The notes beneath the pieces are model-generated. The model made no database searches and was not told the origin of the DNA. It worked only from the letters and a program-made list of their open reading frames with translations. The position numbers and the translations under genes were made by a program. Shown one piece after another: positions 52,415 to 63,600 of a DNA stretch of 64,000 nucleotides (positions are counted from its first letter, which is position 1; each line of letters opens with the position of its first letter). This DNA is from Pelobacter seleniigenes DSM 18267 (GTDB lineage: Bacteria; Desulfobacterota; Desulfuromonadia; Desulfuromonadales; Geopsychrobacteraceae), in the NCBI RefSeq assembly GCF_000711225.1, contig NZ_JOMG01000002.1:2740501-2804500 (forward strand), given 5' to 3'.

Positions 52415-54307
52415 TCATTTGTCCAGGATCTCCCTCACCTTCAACAAAAGTTTTTGGGGCGGGTACGGTTTCTGGATGAAGTCAATGCCGTCCGCCTCCA
52501 ATTCTTTGCTGCCGATGATCTCCATGGTATAGCCGCTCGCAAAGAGTATTTTTATTTTGGGGCAAACCTTGCTGATAGCCTCACTGACCTCTTTTCCGCT
52601 TTTCTTCGGCATGATGACGTCGAGCAGAACGAGGCTGATCCGCTCCTGGTTCACCATGAATTGAGCTATTGCATCTTCGCCATCTTCCGCAGTGATAACT
52701 GTGTAACCGAAGGTCTCCAGCACGGCCCGTGATAAATCCCTCAGTGCGGTGTTGTCCTCGGCGATCAGGATCGTCTCATTCCCGCCAATGACCGCCACGG
52801 TTTCCTCCGTTTTTTTGGCCAAGACCGCTGCAACACATAGCGGAAGTAATATTTTAAAAATCGTGCCTTCGCCTAACTCACTATAGACCTTGATAAAGCC
52901 GTTATGCTGTTTGATTATCCCGTAGCAGATAGCGAGACCAAGCCCGGTTCCTTCTCCACTCTCTTTGGTGGTAAAAAAAGGCTCGAATATTTTCTGCTGC
53001 GTTTCCGCATCCATGCCCTGCCCGGTATCTGCAACCGTGATCAGGGCATACCTCCCCGGTTGGCCATAACCATTGGCGGCAACATAGTCTTCGTCTATTT
53101 CCTCAATCCCGGAGGTGATCAGCAGCTGCCCGCCTTCGAGCATGACGTCCCTGGCATTGGCAACAAGGTTGGTCAGCACCTGCTCGATTTGCCCGGTATC
53201 AGCCAGAACCATCAAAGGCTGTTCCGTAAGATCCAGATGAAAATTAATGCTCTCTCTGATAACCCGGGACAGCATTTTTTGCAGGTTCAGAATAAGGGTG
53301 TTGAGATTAACGGGCGTCATGTTAGCGGACTCTTTGCGACTGAAGAGCAGCAGCCTTTTAGTAAGATCGGCGGCCCGATTGGCAGCAGCAAGGACCTCGG
53401 ACATGTTTCCCCTTGCTGGACTGTCGGTCGGCAAGGTATTCAAGACCATGCTGCCATACCCCATGATGACACTGAGAATATTATTGAAATCATGGGCAAT
53501 CCCTCCAGTCAGCGTGCCGATGGCCTCCATCTTCTGGGTATGACGGACTTGGGCTTCCAGCTTTTTCCGTTCACTCACATCGCGAATATTGCATTGGGCC
53601 AACTGGGCCCGGTCGACCATATATATGTCCGTGCAGACCTCCTCCCCTGTCTTGGTTTTCAAAAGAACATTTTGGTAATTAAGGATGCCTTCCCGGGTTA
53701 AATCCTGCATTGTTGCAGAGAAATCACGTGTATCGATAGAGACACCGATGTCTTGGAGTTTTTTCCCAAGACACTCTGTTTCGGAATACCCTAACATTTT
53801 CTCAATGGCCGGATTTGCATGAGCGACCTGTCCTTCATTCTTTTCAAGCAGTACGATCCCGTCGTTAGCGGTCTCAAACAGTCTCCGGTAGCGAAGTTCG
53901 GACTCTTCTAACTGGTCTTCCAAATGGCTGCGCTCGGTGATGTCTTCAATCGCCAGCAGGATGATCCGCTTTTTGCCCATCATTTGTTCAACCTGCCGGG
54001 CATTCAACAGCATGGTTCGCTTACCGATGGTAGTGAAATCGTGCTCCACTTCATAACCGACAAAACTGGTTTTCTGAGGTAGAATATTTTCTAGCAGTTC
54101 CCGCAGGCTGGGGATATTCCACTGGTTATTTCCCAAATCATAGATCAGCTGTCCGACGGTCACCTCCGGCTTGACCTGAAATACGTTATAGAAGGAATGA
54201 CTCGCCAGGACGACTCTTAAATCTTGGTCCAAAACGATCAAGGGTTCACGCACGGTGTTGATGATGTTCTCGGCAAATTCCAGAGCTTGCCTCAGGTTTT
54301 TCCCCAT
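52415..54307 (-). CDS. Hybrid PAS histidine kinase with receiver domain
   Basis: About 630 residues. An N-terminal PAS domain ([19 protein letters not shown]) and a second PAS (about 140-255) are followed by HisKA with [12 protein letters not shown], a HATPase ([20 protein letters not shown]) and a receiver with phospho-Asp in [13 protein letters not shown]. No membrane helices are seen. The start at 54307 (MGKNLRQAL) has AAAGGGGG upstream; the frame extends 83 codons further through low-quality sequence. It abuts clsB downstream. Confidence 0.9.
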   Translation of the reverse strand: MGKNLRQALEFAENIINTVREPLIVLDQDLRVVLASHSFYNVFQVKPEVTVGQLIYDLGNNQWNIPSLRELLENILPQKTSFVGYEVEHDFTTIGKRTMLLNARQVEQMMGKKRIILLAIEDITERSHLEDQLEESELRYRRLFETANDGIVLLEKNEGQVAHANPAIEKMLGYSETECLGKKLQDIGVSIDTRDFSATMQDLTREGILNYQNVLLKTKTGEEVCTDIYMVDRAQLAQCNIRDVSERKKLEAQVRHTQKMEAIGTLTGGIAHDFNNILSVIMGYGSMVLNTLPTDSPARGNMSEVLAAANRAADLTKRLLLFSRKESANMTPVNLNTLILNLQKMLSRVIRESINFHLDLTEQPLMVLADTGQIEQVLTNLVANARDVMLEGGQLLITSGIEEIDEDYVAANGYGQPGRYALITVADTGQGMDAETQQKIFEPFFTTKESGEGTGLGLAICYGIIKQHNGFIKVYSELGEGTIFKILLPLCVAAVLAKKTEETVAVIGGNETILIAEDNTALRDLSRAVLETFGYTVITAEDGEDAIAQFMVNQERISLVLLDVIMPKKSGKEVSEAISKVCPKIKILFASGYTMEIIGSKELEADGIDFIQKPYPPQKLLLKVREILDK

Positions 54308-54419
54308 GCTTTTTACCCCCCTTTGATTGATGGTATCGAACACGTCATTATTCGATATCACGCTGCGACAAACCCTGACGTTCTTAAAAATGTTGTTGCA
54401 ACCACCACCTTGAAGTTGG

Positions 54420-54520
54420 CAACGTTGCCCTGTGGACAACCCGGTCGATGATCTCACCTTCGTGGCCCAGGGTGATCGTTGGCAGAAATCGCTAAGGGCA
54501 CCACGGGCAGGTTGCTTCAA
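54420..54520 (-). pseudogene. Possible IS21 istB remnant
   Basis: On the minus strand, in shifted frames, short stretches SNLP and EIIDRVVHRAT resemble the C-terminal region of IS21 helper ATPase IstB (SNLP...DRLVHHA). Only about 100 bp are legible. Low support. Confidence 0.22.
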
Positions 54521-54552
54521 GTTTTGCCCAGCAGTGGCGTTATCGACGACTG

Positions 54553-56127
54553 TCACCTTTGATTTCTCTGTTTCTCCTCCGGCCCTCTTGGTTTGTCCTG
54601 TTCCTCGTCCAGCTCTTTTTGATTTCGCTGTTCCTGCTCTGGTCGGGTCGGCGATTTCCCCAGGTAGCCAGCGCCTCCTTTTTTACCCGCCACCGGAGAA
54701 ATCTGAACCCTCACCCGGTCCAACGGACGTTGTCCGGATTCACGCGGTGTAACGGCCTTCGGCTGTTGCTGCCTGGGTGAAGGCGTTGGTCCCTGCCAGC
54801 CGCTGTCCCGTTTTTCGCCGTGTTCTATATGCCCTGCCGCCGGGATCGCCTGTTCTTGCGTTTTGCCCAAGACACCGCGCTCCCCCCTCTTCAACGGGCT
54901 GGTCTGCCGTGCAACTCCCTGTGCCTCCCAACGGCTGCGTTCGCGGCCAAACTTGCGGACCTCATCGGTGTGCTTCGGGAGTTGTTTTCGGGCTTCCGGT
55001 TTGCTCCGTTCGAACCTTAACGGCGTCGTCCTGCTGACGCTAACCCGTGTTATCGGCACCGCAATTTCGAAGGTCCTGCGCCTGGACTCCGCCATTTTGT
55101 TCGCGCGGCTCGCCAGCTCGCGATAGGTCCGTGGTGGCCGTAGTGATCTGTCGGCGCGGCGACGATCAAATTCCAGGCGGTTGTGTTGTTCCCACTGAGG
55201 CTCTCTCTGCTGATGGCGCCAGCGGGTATGCGTATATAGCGGGTCATACCAAGTGTGTTGCTGCTCGAACTCAAACCATGGAAAGATCCCGATACGGAGA
55301 TAGCTTCTATCGTAGTAATCACCGAAGTAGTAGTGATTGTACTGCGGTCGGGTGAACAGACTGGCCTCCAAGTTGTCGAAATCAAGGACGATCCTGAGTG
55401 CGAAAGTCAATCCCGGATGCTCGTAACTGTGGCGGGGAAAATAGATCGGAGCAAACAGGACTCCGCGGTGCTCAAGGGTGTAGTCCCAATGCCCCTTCGC
55501 CATGATATACCCGCGCGGCGTCCCGATGTAATGAGATGGCACCCAGACCCAATCCTCCTGAGCCGTAATCCAGTAACCAGACCTACGAATATATTGCCCG
55601 GAATTCCAGTACCAGCAGGGCGGCACCCACAGCAGATCTGGTGATGGCGCTGGACCCGGTGGTTCGACATCCATCAACACCGGTGGTGCCGGCAAATACG
55701 CGATGGCGCTATTGCCGACCGGTGCCCAGAATCCTGCCACCCATTGCCAGCCCCTTGCTGCCCGCGCCCAGTAACCGGGTACCCAGGACATATCCGGGGG
55801 CACGGCCCGCCAGCAACCACTCACCCAGATATAGTCATCCCGGTCCGAATCCCACGCCCAATACCCTGGCACCCAGACAAACTGTTCGCCGGCGGGGCGC
55901 TCCACCGGAGGAATCTCCTCAATGTCGGCTGGTGGTGCTATGGGGGCCGTAAAACCAGCTTGAATCTCAAGGTTGACCGGCTGAGCAAAAGACTCATTTA
56001 CCGGTCCCCGCAGCAGAACCTCCGGCTGCTCCTCTGCCGGTTGTGGCGGGGCTTGCCCGGCCGCGCTGCTAAACACGATTGTGATCGTCATCAGCGTAGC
56101 CATCATGATCCTCAATATAATCTTCAT
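54553..56127 (-). CDS. YXWGXW-repeat protein with disordered basic C-terminus
   Basis: The 524-residue protein has a signal peptide (ILRIMMATLMTITIVFSS). The region about 80-190 has repeated W-x-P-G-Y-W units (FVWVPGYWAW, MSWVPGYWAR, WQWVAGFWAP, DWVWVPSHYIG), the YXWGXW motif class. A Tyr/His/Arg-rich middle is followed by a long proline/glutamine/arginine-rich tail (about 330-524) with no predicted fold. It is probably periplasmic or surface-exposed. Function unknown; homologues occur in envelope-stress loci. The tail contains a segment, SPLKRGERGVLG, coded by a GC-rich repeat-like stretch. Confidence 0.82.
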   Translation of the reverse strand: MKIILRIMMATLMTITIVFSSAAGQAPPQPAEEQPEVLLRGPVNESFAQPVNLEIQAGFTAPIAPPADIEEIPPVERPAGEQFVWVPGYWAWDSDRDDYIWVSGCWRAVPPDMSWVPGYWARAARGWQWVAGFWAPVGNSAIAYLPAPPVLMDVEPPGPAPSPDLLWVPPCWYWNSGQYIRRSGYWITAQEDWVWVPSHYIGTPRGYIMAKGHWDYTLEHRGVLFAPIYFPRHSYEHPGLTFALRIVLDFDNLEASLFTRPQYNHYYFGDYYDRSYLRIGIFPWFEFEQQHTWYDPLYTHTRWRHQQREPQWEQHNRLEFDRRRADRSLRPPRTYRELASRANKMAESRRRTFEIAVPITRVSVSRTTPLRFERSKPEARKQLPKHTDEVRKFGRERSRWEAQGVARQTSPLKRGERGVLGKTQEQAIPAAGHIEHGEKRDSGWQGPTPSPRQQQPKAVTPRESGQRPLDRVRVQISPVAGKKGGAGYLGKSPTRPEQEQRNQKELDEEQDKPRGPEEKQRNQR

Positions 56128-56337
56128 CTCGTTCCTCGGCTGATTCTTTTATGCCTTGAACACGGCTGACGACAACTGCCCTGGTTCAACTCGTCCTTTT
56201 TGCTAACGCCAATTAACAGCCCCTTGGCCTCGCTCTGGATTTGTTCCGACTCGGAAACAGCTAGAAGAGCGGGCACAACGCCAAATCAAACCACCAGTTC
56301 AGCTGTTGCGGGGTAAATAGAGATTGGGGATGCTCGC

Positions 56338-56484
56338 TCAAGCCTTGTGCTGTTGGAAAATCCATAGGGCCAGAGCAACCAGGGCGATGATTGGTATAAC
56401 GTGAATGAACCCTGCCAACGAGGTGCTGTTCACAAGCCCCGCCAGTTAGAGCCGTTTGAGAACGACGACAATAGTCCATAATCT
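56338..56484 (-). pseudogene. Decayed lmo0937-family gene
   Basis: On the minus strand, LWTIVVVLKRL, an in-frame TAA, then LAGLVNSTSLAGFIHVIPII and ALVALALWIFQQ align with the intact protein at 41.5 kb. The expected start codon has become AGA, though a GGAGG site remains upstream. Two lesions therefore exist, start loss and a nonsense codon in helix 1. Confidence 0.75.
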
Positions 56485-56666
56485 TGTTGCCTCCATTAGG
56501 TGTGTTGCCACGGCTTATCCCGTTGCCTCCCGGAACCAGCCAGAACACTTATAAAAAGCAACAAGCGTGCCTAATATCCTCTGTGACGGTGGTGGCCGCA
56601 AGGGGCCGTTCAAGCACGTGAACGGACGGAAGAACCTCGGTACGCCGGTCAATCAGTCAGCCGTAG

Positions 56667-56700
56667 CCGTCATATCTGACGGTCCTGTTAAATAAGGTGG
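56667..56700. promoter_or_regulatory. 34-bp double-palindrome motif, copy 5
   Basis: CCGTCATATCTGACGGTCCT followed by GTTAAATAAGGTGG. The first half, CCGTCA-TATC-TGACGG, is a perfect palindrome. It lies about 180 bp upstream of the decayed lmo0937 copy. The surrounding 410 bp (56485-56899) hold no recognisable gene. Confidence 0.6.
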
Positions 56701-56899
56701 GATGTGGTGCGGATTTTTATTTTGCTGGTGGGTACCTTGGCTTTATACCAGGGCGGAGCAAATACCGGCAACAGGTCGAAAAACGACCATTGACCTTCTC
56801 TCCCAGACCGAGCCACAGCCAATGAGCGGAGGCTGCACGGCGCCCCACCTTTTAATGCGGCCAGTTGGTCCAGCCTGGTGACTCTGCCAGTACCAGCCT

Positions 56900-57304
56900 T
56901 TATTCGGCAAAAAACTGGCGGACCTTTGCCGCGATCTGGGGATTTGTCATCGTGTCGACGGTTTCAATACCGGTGATGTGGTCAGCGAGGTTATTTTCGT
57001 CAAGACGTTTCTTCAATTCCTCCTTGGCGACACCCGGCCCGAAGATAAGGATAGCCTCCGCATCACAGACCGCTACGATAACCTCATCATAATAACTATT
57101 AAGTTTCGCATTAAACGACCTCAATTGGCTCTCATCCGATGGGACATGTTGTGGATTGAAGTGACCCTGAAGGGGCCTGCTGCCGGTTCGGCGAAGCTGT
57201 TTTTCGATCTGCGACATAATCGTCCTGAATTCTTCACGAGAACCCGTGACCCGCACAATAATGGCCTGCCGATGATCAATCCATAATCCCGCTTTTATTT
57301 TCAT
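56900..57304 (-). CDS. Conserved eRF1/baeRF-like protein
   Basis: The 134-residue cytoplasmic protein begins MKIKAGLWIDHRQAIIVRV, the start typical of small bacterial eRF1/Pelota-like proteins (WIDHR). It ends with the associated pattern AILIFGPGVAKEELKKRL. Bacterial eRF1-like proteins may act in ribosome rescue or stress, but function is not settled. The start at 57304 has AAGGAGA; the upstream frame extends into repeat family B copy 2. Confidence 0.65.
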   Translation of the reverse strand: MKIKAGLWIDHRQAIIVRVTGSREEFRTIMSQIEKQLRRTGSRPLQGHFNPQHVPSDESQLRSFNAKLNSYYDEVIVAVCDAEAILIFGPGVAKEELKKRLDENNLADHITGIETVDTMTNPQIAAKVRQFFAE

Positions 57305-57321
57305 TGGTCTCTCCTTTTCCC

Positions 57322-57503
57322 TGTTGTGGCACGAATGGCGCTCGTTTAAGAGGAGATGGCAGCAAAACCGGGACTGTCCCCGCACGGGGGCTGTCCCAGG
57401 TCTTTGCGGTGCTAACCGCTACAGTTTCATGGCTCGCAAACTCTTGGGGCAGCCCCGAGTTTACTGCAAAGTTGCTTAAACTAGCGCGATTCTGTTGTGG
57501 CAC
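57322..57503. mobile_element. MITE-like element family B, copy 2, with 11-bp target duplication
   Basis: The 160-bp element (57333-57492) starts GAATGGCGCTCGTTTAAG and ends CTTAAACTAGCGCGATTC, inverted with few mismatches. It is flanked by exact TGTTGTGGCAC repeats (57322-57332 and 57493-57503). The interior is nearly identical to copy 1 (GGGACTGTCCCCGCACGGGG shared) but about 20 bp shorter. It lies intergenically between the eRF1-like gene and the glucan synthase. Confidence 0.87.
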
Positions 57504-57643
57504 TATTTTGCCAATATCTTTGCCAGCCCCAACAGGTTTAAATCCAGTTGCCTGGCGCTGGCTACGACCTCTGTCGGCGGCGGCGCTGCGATCTCTTCCC
57601 CAGATATGTTTGTCTCGGCCACCGCGCTTGTGCACTCCACCGC

Positions 57644-60600
57644 TCAACTTAACTCAACCTCGACGTTATGTTCCTGCCGATCATCCACAAGGGGAATCAG
57701 GCCTGCGTTGCCTGCATTGATCACGGCACCATCGAGCGTGACACGGATCTGCTGCTGCGACTCGCCACTGACCTGCTTGATAGTGATGTGGTAGAAAGTT
57801 TCCCGATAGCGGTAGTGGACTTTGTACGCCGCCCAATGGCCGGGAAGACAGGGCTCCAGGCGCAGATGGTCGACTTCCAGGTGCAGGCCCAGCAGCGTTT
57901 CCACGCTCAGGCGGTACATCCAGCCCGCTGCCCCGGTGTACCAGGTCCAACCGCCGCGGCCGGTATGAGGGGGGACCGCGTAAATATCCGCACACATGAC
58001 ATAGGGTTCGACCAGGTAGTTTTTCATTGTCGTCGGCTGACTGCCGTGATGGACGGGGTTGAGCATATCGTATAATTCCCAGGCGTGCTCCTTATCGCCC
58101 AGCATGGCAAACGCCATCGTGGCCCAGATTGCGGCATGGGTATACTGGCCGCCGTTTTCGCGCACACCGGGCAGGTAACCTTTGATATATCCGGGTTCAA
58201 GGCTGGATTGATCGAAGGGCGGAGCAAGCAATTGAATAAGTTGCGCATCACGGCGGACCAAGCGTTGGTTGACCGCCGCCATCGCCTGGCGGGCGCGCTG
58301 CGGATCGCCACCCTGCGAAATAATGGCCCAACTCTGGCTGATCGAGTCGATCTGGCAGTCCTCATTCGTGGCCGAACCCAGGGGCGTGCCGTCATCGAAA
58401 AAGGCGCGCCGATACCAACTGCCGTCCCAGGCCTGGTCTTCAATGTTGCTACGTAGCTGTTCTGCCTGTTCCGTACATACTGTGGCAAAGTCGATGTCGT
58501 CGCGGCCACGTGCCAGAGCCGCAAACAACTGCAGATTTTCATATAGGAACCACGCCAGCCAGACACTTTCACCCTTGCCACCATGACCGACCAGATTCAT
58601 GCCATCGTTCCAGTCGCCGCACCCCATCAGTGGCAAGTGATGTTCACCAAAGCGTAAACCGTGCTTGATGGCGCGAACGCAATGGTCATAGAGGCTTGCG
58701 ACTTCGGTGGTCCGCTGTGGTTTGTCGTAGTAGGCTTCTTCTTCCGGATTCAACTCGCGGCCTTCCAGAAAATGAACCGGTTCGTCGAGTATCCCGGTAT
58801 CGCCGGTCGTCGATACGTAACGGCAGGTGGCGTAGGCAAGCCACAGATAGTCGTCAGAAAAATGGGTACGCACGCCTTGTCCGTTAGGCGGATGCCACCA
58901 ATGTTGGACATCCCCTTGCTGAAACTGTCGCGAGGCACAGCGGAGCAATTGTTCGCGGGCCAGCCACGGGGCCGCATGAAGCAACGCCATGCTGTCCTGC
59001 AATTGATCGCGAAAACCATAGGCGCCGCCGGATTGATAATAGCCACTACGGCCCCACAACCGGCACGACAGGGTCTGGTAGAGCAGCCAGCCGTTGGTGA
59101 GCACGTCCAGGGCAGGATCAGGGGTTTCCACCTGCACTGCGCCCAGAGTTCGGTTCCAGTGCTCCCACACCCCTTCCAATGCCTGCCGGGCCCGAACCGG
59201 TCCGCAGAAGCGTTGGATCAACTGCTGTGCAGTGCTGGTGTCGTTTGCGGCACCGAAGACGAAGACGATTTCCCGCTCTTCTCCTTCCGCCAGGTCGATC
59301 CAGGCCTGGATGGCTGCACACGGATCAAGACCCGCGCCAGTCCGGTTTGACAACCGCTTGCGGCGCATCGCCGCCGGGTGAGCCAGCGACCCGTTGCGGC
59401 CGATAAACTCGGAACGATTTCCTGCGACCCGGCGGTCCACCTCGCTGACCTGTGCGAATACCACCCGATTAGCACATTCGTGGCCATAGGCATTGCGAGC
59501 GAACAGCGCGCCGCTGGGCGGGTCCACATCGGTCACGATGTGCATCAAATTTGTGTGTCGCCACTCACCAAGGACCAGTTCCCAGTACCCGGTCAGGGAC
59601 AAACGCCGTGGGTGGTGCGTTTGATTACGCAGCTTGACCACTGTGAACTTCACCGGCGCATCCATGGCAACATAACTGGTCATTTCCGAAAAGATGCCGG
59701 CCTGGAGATGCTCGAATACGCTGTAACCAAAGCCATGTCGACACACATATCCGGCCTGCCCGCGGGCGGGCAACGGCGTCGGCGACCAGAACTCGCCGGT
59801 CTCCTCGTCGCGAATGTAGAAGGCCTCGCCGCTGCTGTCGCTCAGTGGGTCATTATGCCAGGTGGTCAGGCGGAACTCGTGAGCATTGCCCACCCAGGTA
59901 TAGGCGCCGCCACTCTCACTGACGACGGTACCGATGTGGGGGCTGGCGATGACATTGGTCCACGGCGCCGGCGTGGTTTGTCCCGGTTCCAGGGTAATGA
60001 CATATTCGTGTCCGTCGGGGGTGAACCCTCCCAGACCGTTGCAGAAGATGCGCTCCCGCGCGGCCAAGGGGGAGTTTCGTTCACTTTTTGCTTGCTGCAC
60101 TGGTTCCAGATCATCCGCCTTGCGCTCGCCTGAGATGCGGCGTTTTCCCTGCTCGATCAAGGTCTCGGCAGTGTCGCTGTAAACGATGCGGGCGACAGTC
60201 TGGAGCAAAACCCGTTCATCTTCGGACAGTTCCTCGCCGCGCCGGACAAAGACTCCACCCGGCTTATCGATAATCTGGGCTTCGGGACCGGCATTGATCA
60301 GCCCGAGGATCTGGTCCTGCAATGTTGCCCGGTAGCCCGAGAAATCCTCATTGACGATCACCAGATCCGCAGCCAAACCCTTTATCCGCCAATAAGCATG
60401 GGCTTGCAGCACCTGTTTGACCAGGTTGAGCCGGTTCAGGTCGCCGATGCTCAGCAGAACGATCGGCAGGTCACCCGAGATGCCAAAGCGCCACAGCCCC
60501 GACTGGCGAAGCTGGTTGCGAGCGATGACACCAGGGGCAACGCGGCGTAAGGCATGGCTGTAGATGACCGAGGTGGCCAGGCGGCCATAGACCTGGGCGT

Positions 60601-63600
60601 CGGCCTCGGTGATGGCCAGGTGACGCAGTACTTCCTGACTTTGAAACCAGGCCATTTCAAAGGCCCGCTCGACGAAGTGGCGGTCGCAATATTCCTCAAG
60701 TAAAGCCAATGCGGCTTCGCGGGTATCTGCAATGCCAGAAATGATCTGCACCGTAGCCGATTGGTCGGGCGCCAAGGTCAGGGCGCAGCGAATGGCCACG
60801 ATCGGATCAAGGACCGGTCCGGCTGTCTTCGACAACGATCCATGGCCTTTTCCGCTGTCCATAGCCACGGGGTTGGCTGCCGTGCGACCCCGGCCGATAA
60901 ATTTGCTGCGATCTGTTTCATAAGACGGTTCGTCGCTGATGGTGCCCGGAGCAGCCAGCAGATGAAACATCCAGGGGGGCTGTTCCTCCGGAGTCCTTCG
61001 GCGTCTGGTGCTGAGGATCGCCTGCTGGGCGGGCAGGATCTCGGTCTGGACAAAGAGATTACTGAAGGCGCGGTGGGCCAAATCGGCATTAAGCGGCGCC
61101 AGGACCACCTCTGCGTAGCTCGTCACCTCGATATGCCGGGTGCGGGACGATTGATTAGTGAGGGTGACCCGCCGGATTTCGACATCGTCTTCGGGCGAAA
61201 CGCTGATCTCGGTGTGTGTTTCAACGGCCTGGTCGCGGCGTCGGTATTCCGCGCGCCCTTGGCCGAAGATCGCCTCAAAGTAATCCGCTTTGGACAATGT
61301 CGGTTGATAGGCGGTTGACCAGAAGTCTCCGCTGTCGAGGTCCCGCAGGTAAATGAAGGACCCCCAGCAGTCACAGGTGACGTCCTCGCGCCAACGAGTG
61401 ACGGCCAGATCGCGCCAGCGGCTGTAGCCGCCGCCGGAATTGGTCACCATGACGTGATAGCGGCCGTTGGATAAGAGATGGACTTCAGGGGTTTGCGTGT
61501 TCGGTTCGGTAAAGATGCGCATGCTCTCGCCAGGTTCTTCAACGACAGGACGCGCGGTGGCGCTGACTTCGGCGGCGTGTGGTTGCAATGTCGCGCCCTT
61601 TTTCGGCACCCGTTCCTGAAGCAACAGCTCGGTTGCCCGTAACATGGGGTCGGACATGAACCGGCGCTGCATCGGCCGATTAAGCAGGACATGCGCGAAA
61701 GCCAACAGGCTCATCCCTTGATGATGTGCCATGAAGCTTTGCACCGTGACCTGTTTCTTCCCTCGCGGCACCCGTGACGGGGTGTAATCGATCGCTTCAT
61801 AAAATCCATAATTACCGAGGAACCCACCGTTGGCCAGGGTCTGCAGGTTGCGGCAGGCTTCTTTCGGCTGGACGGTCAGGGCGAGTGCACTGGCGTAGGG
61901 GGCGATGACCAGATCATCGCCCAGCCCGCGTTTAAAGCCCAGGCCGGGAACGCCGAACGCCCGATACTGATAAACCTGGTTGATATCAGTTGCGTTATAG
62001 CAGGACTCGGATATCCCCCAGGGCACGGCGCGTTGCCGGCCGTATTCGATCTGGCGTGACACCACAGCCTTGCAGGTCTGCTCCAATAAGGTGTTGGCGT
62101 AACTCGGCATGAGCAGCTGTGGCATGAGATACTCGAACATCGAGCCGCTCCAGGAGAGTAGACTGATCGAACCGCCACGGCTGGTCAGCAGACGACCGAG
62201 GGAAAACCAGTGTTTCTGCGGAACCTGTCCTTGGGCGATCAGCAGGAAGCTCGCCAGGCGCGCTTCCGAGGCCAGCAGGTCGTAACAGGCCGGATCTCGG
62301 CGGCGTTCACCGACGTCGTAACCGATACACAGCAGACCTCGCGAACGATTGTAGAGAAACTCAAAATCCATCTCCGACAGTTCAGCGCAGCGAGCCATCA
62401 GCGCGGCGATGGTTTCAAGACGCTGTAAGGCTTCGGCCGAGCAGGAGGGCTTGCCGGTGACTTCCGCCAGTGTCAGGATTGTGCTGAACTGCTGAGGATC
62501 GGGGACCAAAATGCGAAGTTCCTCGTGCAGGGCGCTGGCTTGCCGGGCGAAGGCCTGTGCCCAGGCATACAGCTCGCCGTCGATATCGATATCCGCAGGC
62601 AACCAGGCTAGCAGTTCCCGGCCAAGGCCGGAAATCTCGGCAAGCAAACGATCGCTGGCCGGCAGGGTTTGGGGTGGTCCGTGCAAGGTTCGCGTGTGGA
62701 GAGTGGCCTGCAGCGCGTGGATCTTTTCCGCAAGGTCTGGGACCGGGGTCGCAGGCAGGTGTTCAGCAAGCACCCGCAGGGTATCCTGCAGGCCCTCAAA
62801 GGTGTTGCCGGACAGCACCGGCTGGTCCTTTAACTCGGCCAGCCCCGCCTGTAAGGTGAGCAAGCTGCCGAGCAGGTTGCCACTGTCCACGGAAGAAATA
62901 TATTTCGGGCGCAAAGGTTCAAGCGTACGCGTATCGTACCAATTGTAGAAATGGCCGTGGTAGCGTTCCAGCTTTGCCAAGGTCGTCAGGGTGTTTTCGG
63001 TCAGCCGCAGGCATTCTCCGACCCCAATGTAACCAAAATCACAGGCGGTCAGGGTAGCCAACAGCGCCATGCCGATGTTGGTGGGCGAGGTTCGTGAGGC
63101 GAGAGTGGCCGCTGGATATTCCTGGAAGTTATCGGGTGGCAGCCAGTTGTCCTTAAGGCCGACAAAATGGGCGAAGAAATGCCAGGTTCTGCGGGCCGCC
63201 GAGCGCAGGAACTCCCGCTGCAGAGCACTCAAGTCGGGCGCTGGATCGGCCAGTGGCAGGCTGATCCACCAGCCGACCAGCGGCGAAGCCAGCCAGAGGA
63301 GCAACAGAGGAGCCCATAAATACCATTCCTGTAAACGGACTTGCCACAGCACCCCGGCCAGAAGCAGGGCGAGGAGTGGCGCAAACCACATTTCACAGTA
63401 AAAATCGATCAGCGTCCGCCGTGAATTACGCCGGGTATAGGAGTGCAATTGCCAGAGGAGCAAGCCACGCCGGGTGAACAGCATGCGCACTCCGGAACGC
63501 AGGATAGCATCCAGGCAGATCATGGTGTCGTAGGGTAACCAGATCAAGGACAACAAGGCGAGCAGGATGGGGCGGCCGGCAGCTTTACAGGTCAAAACAA

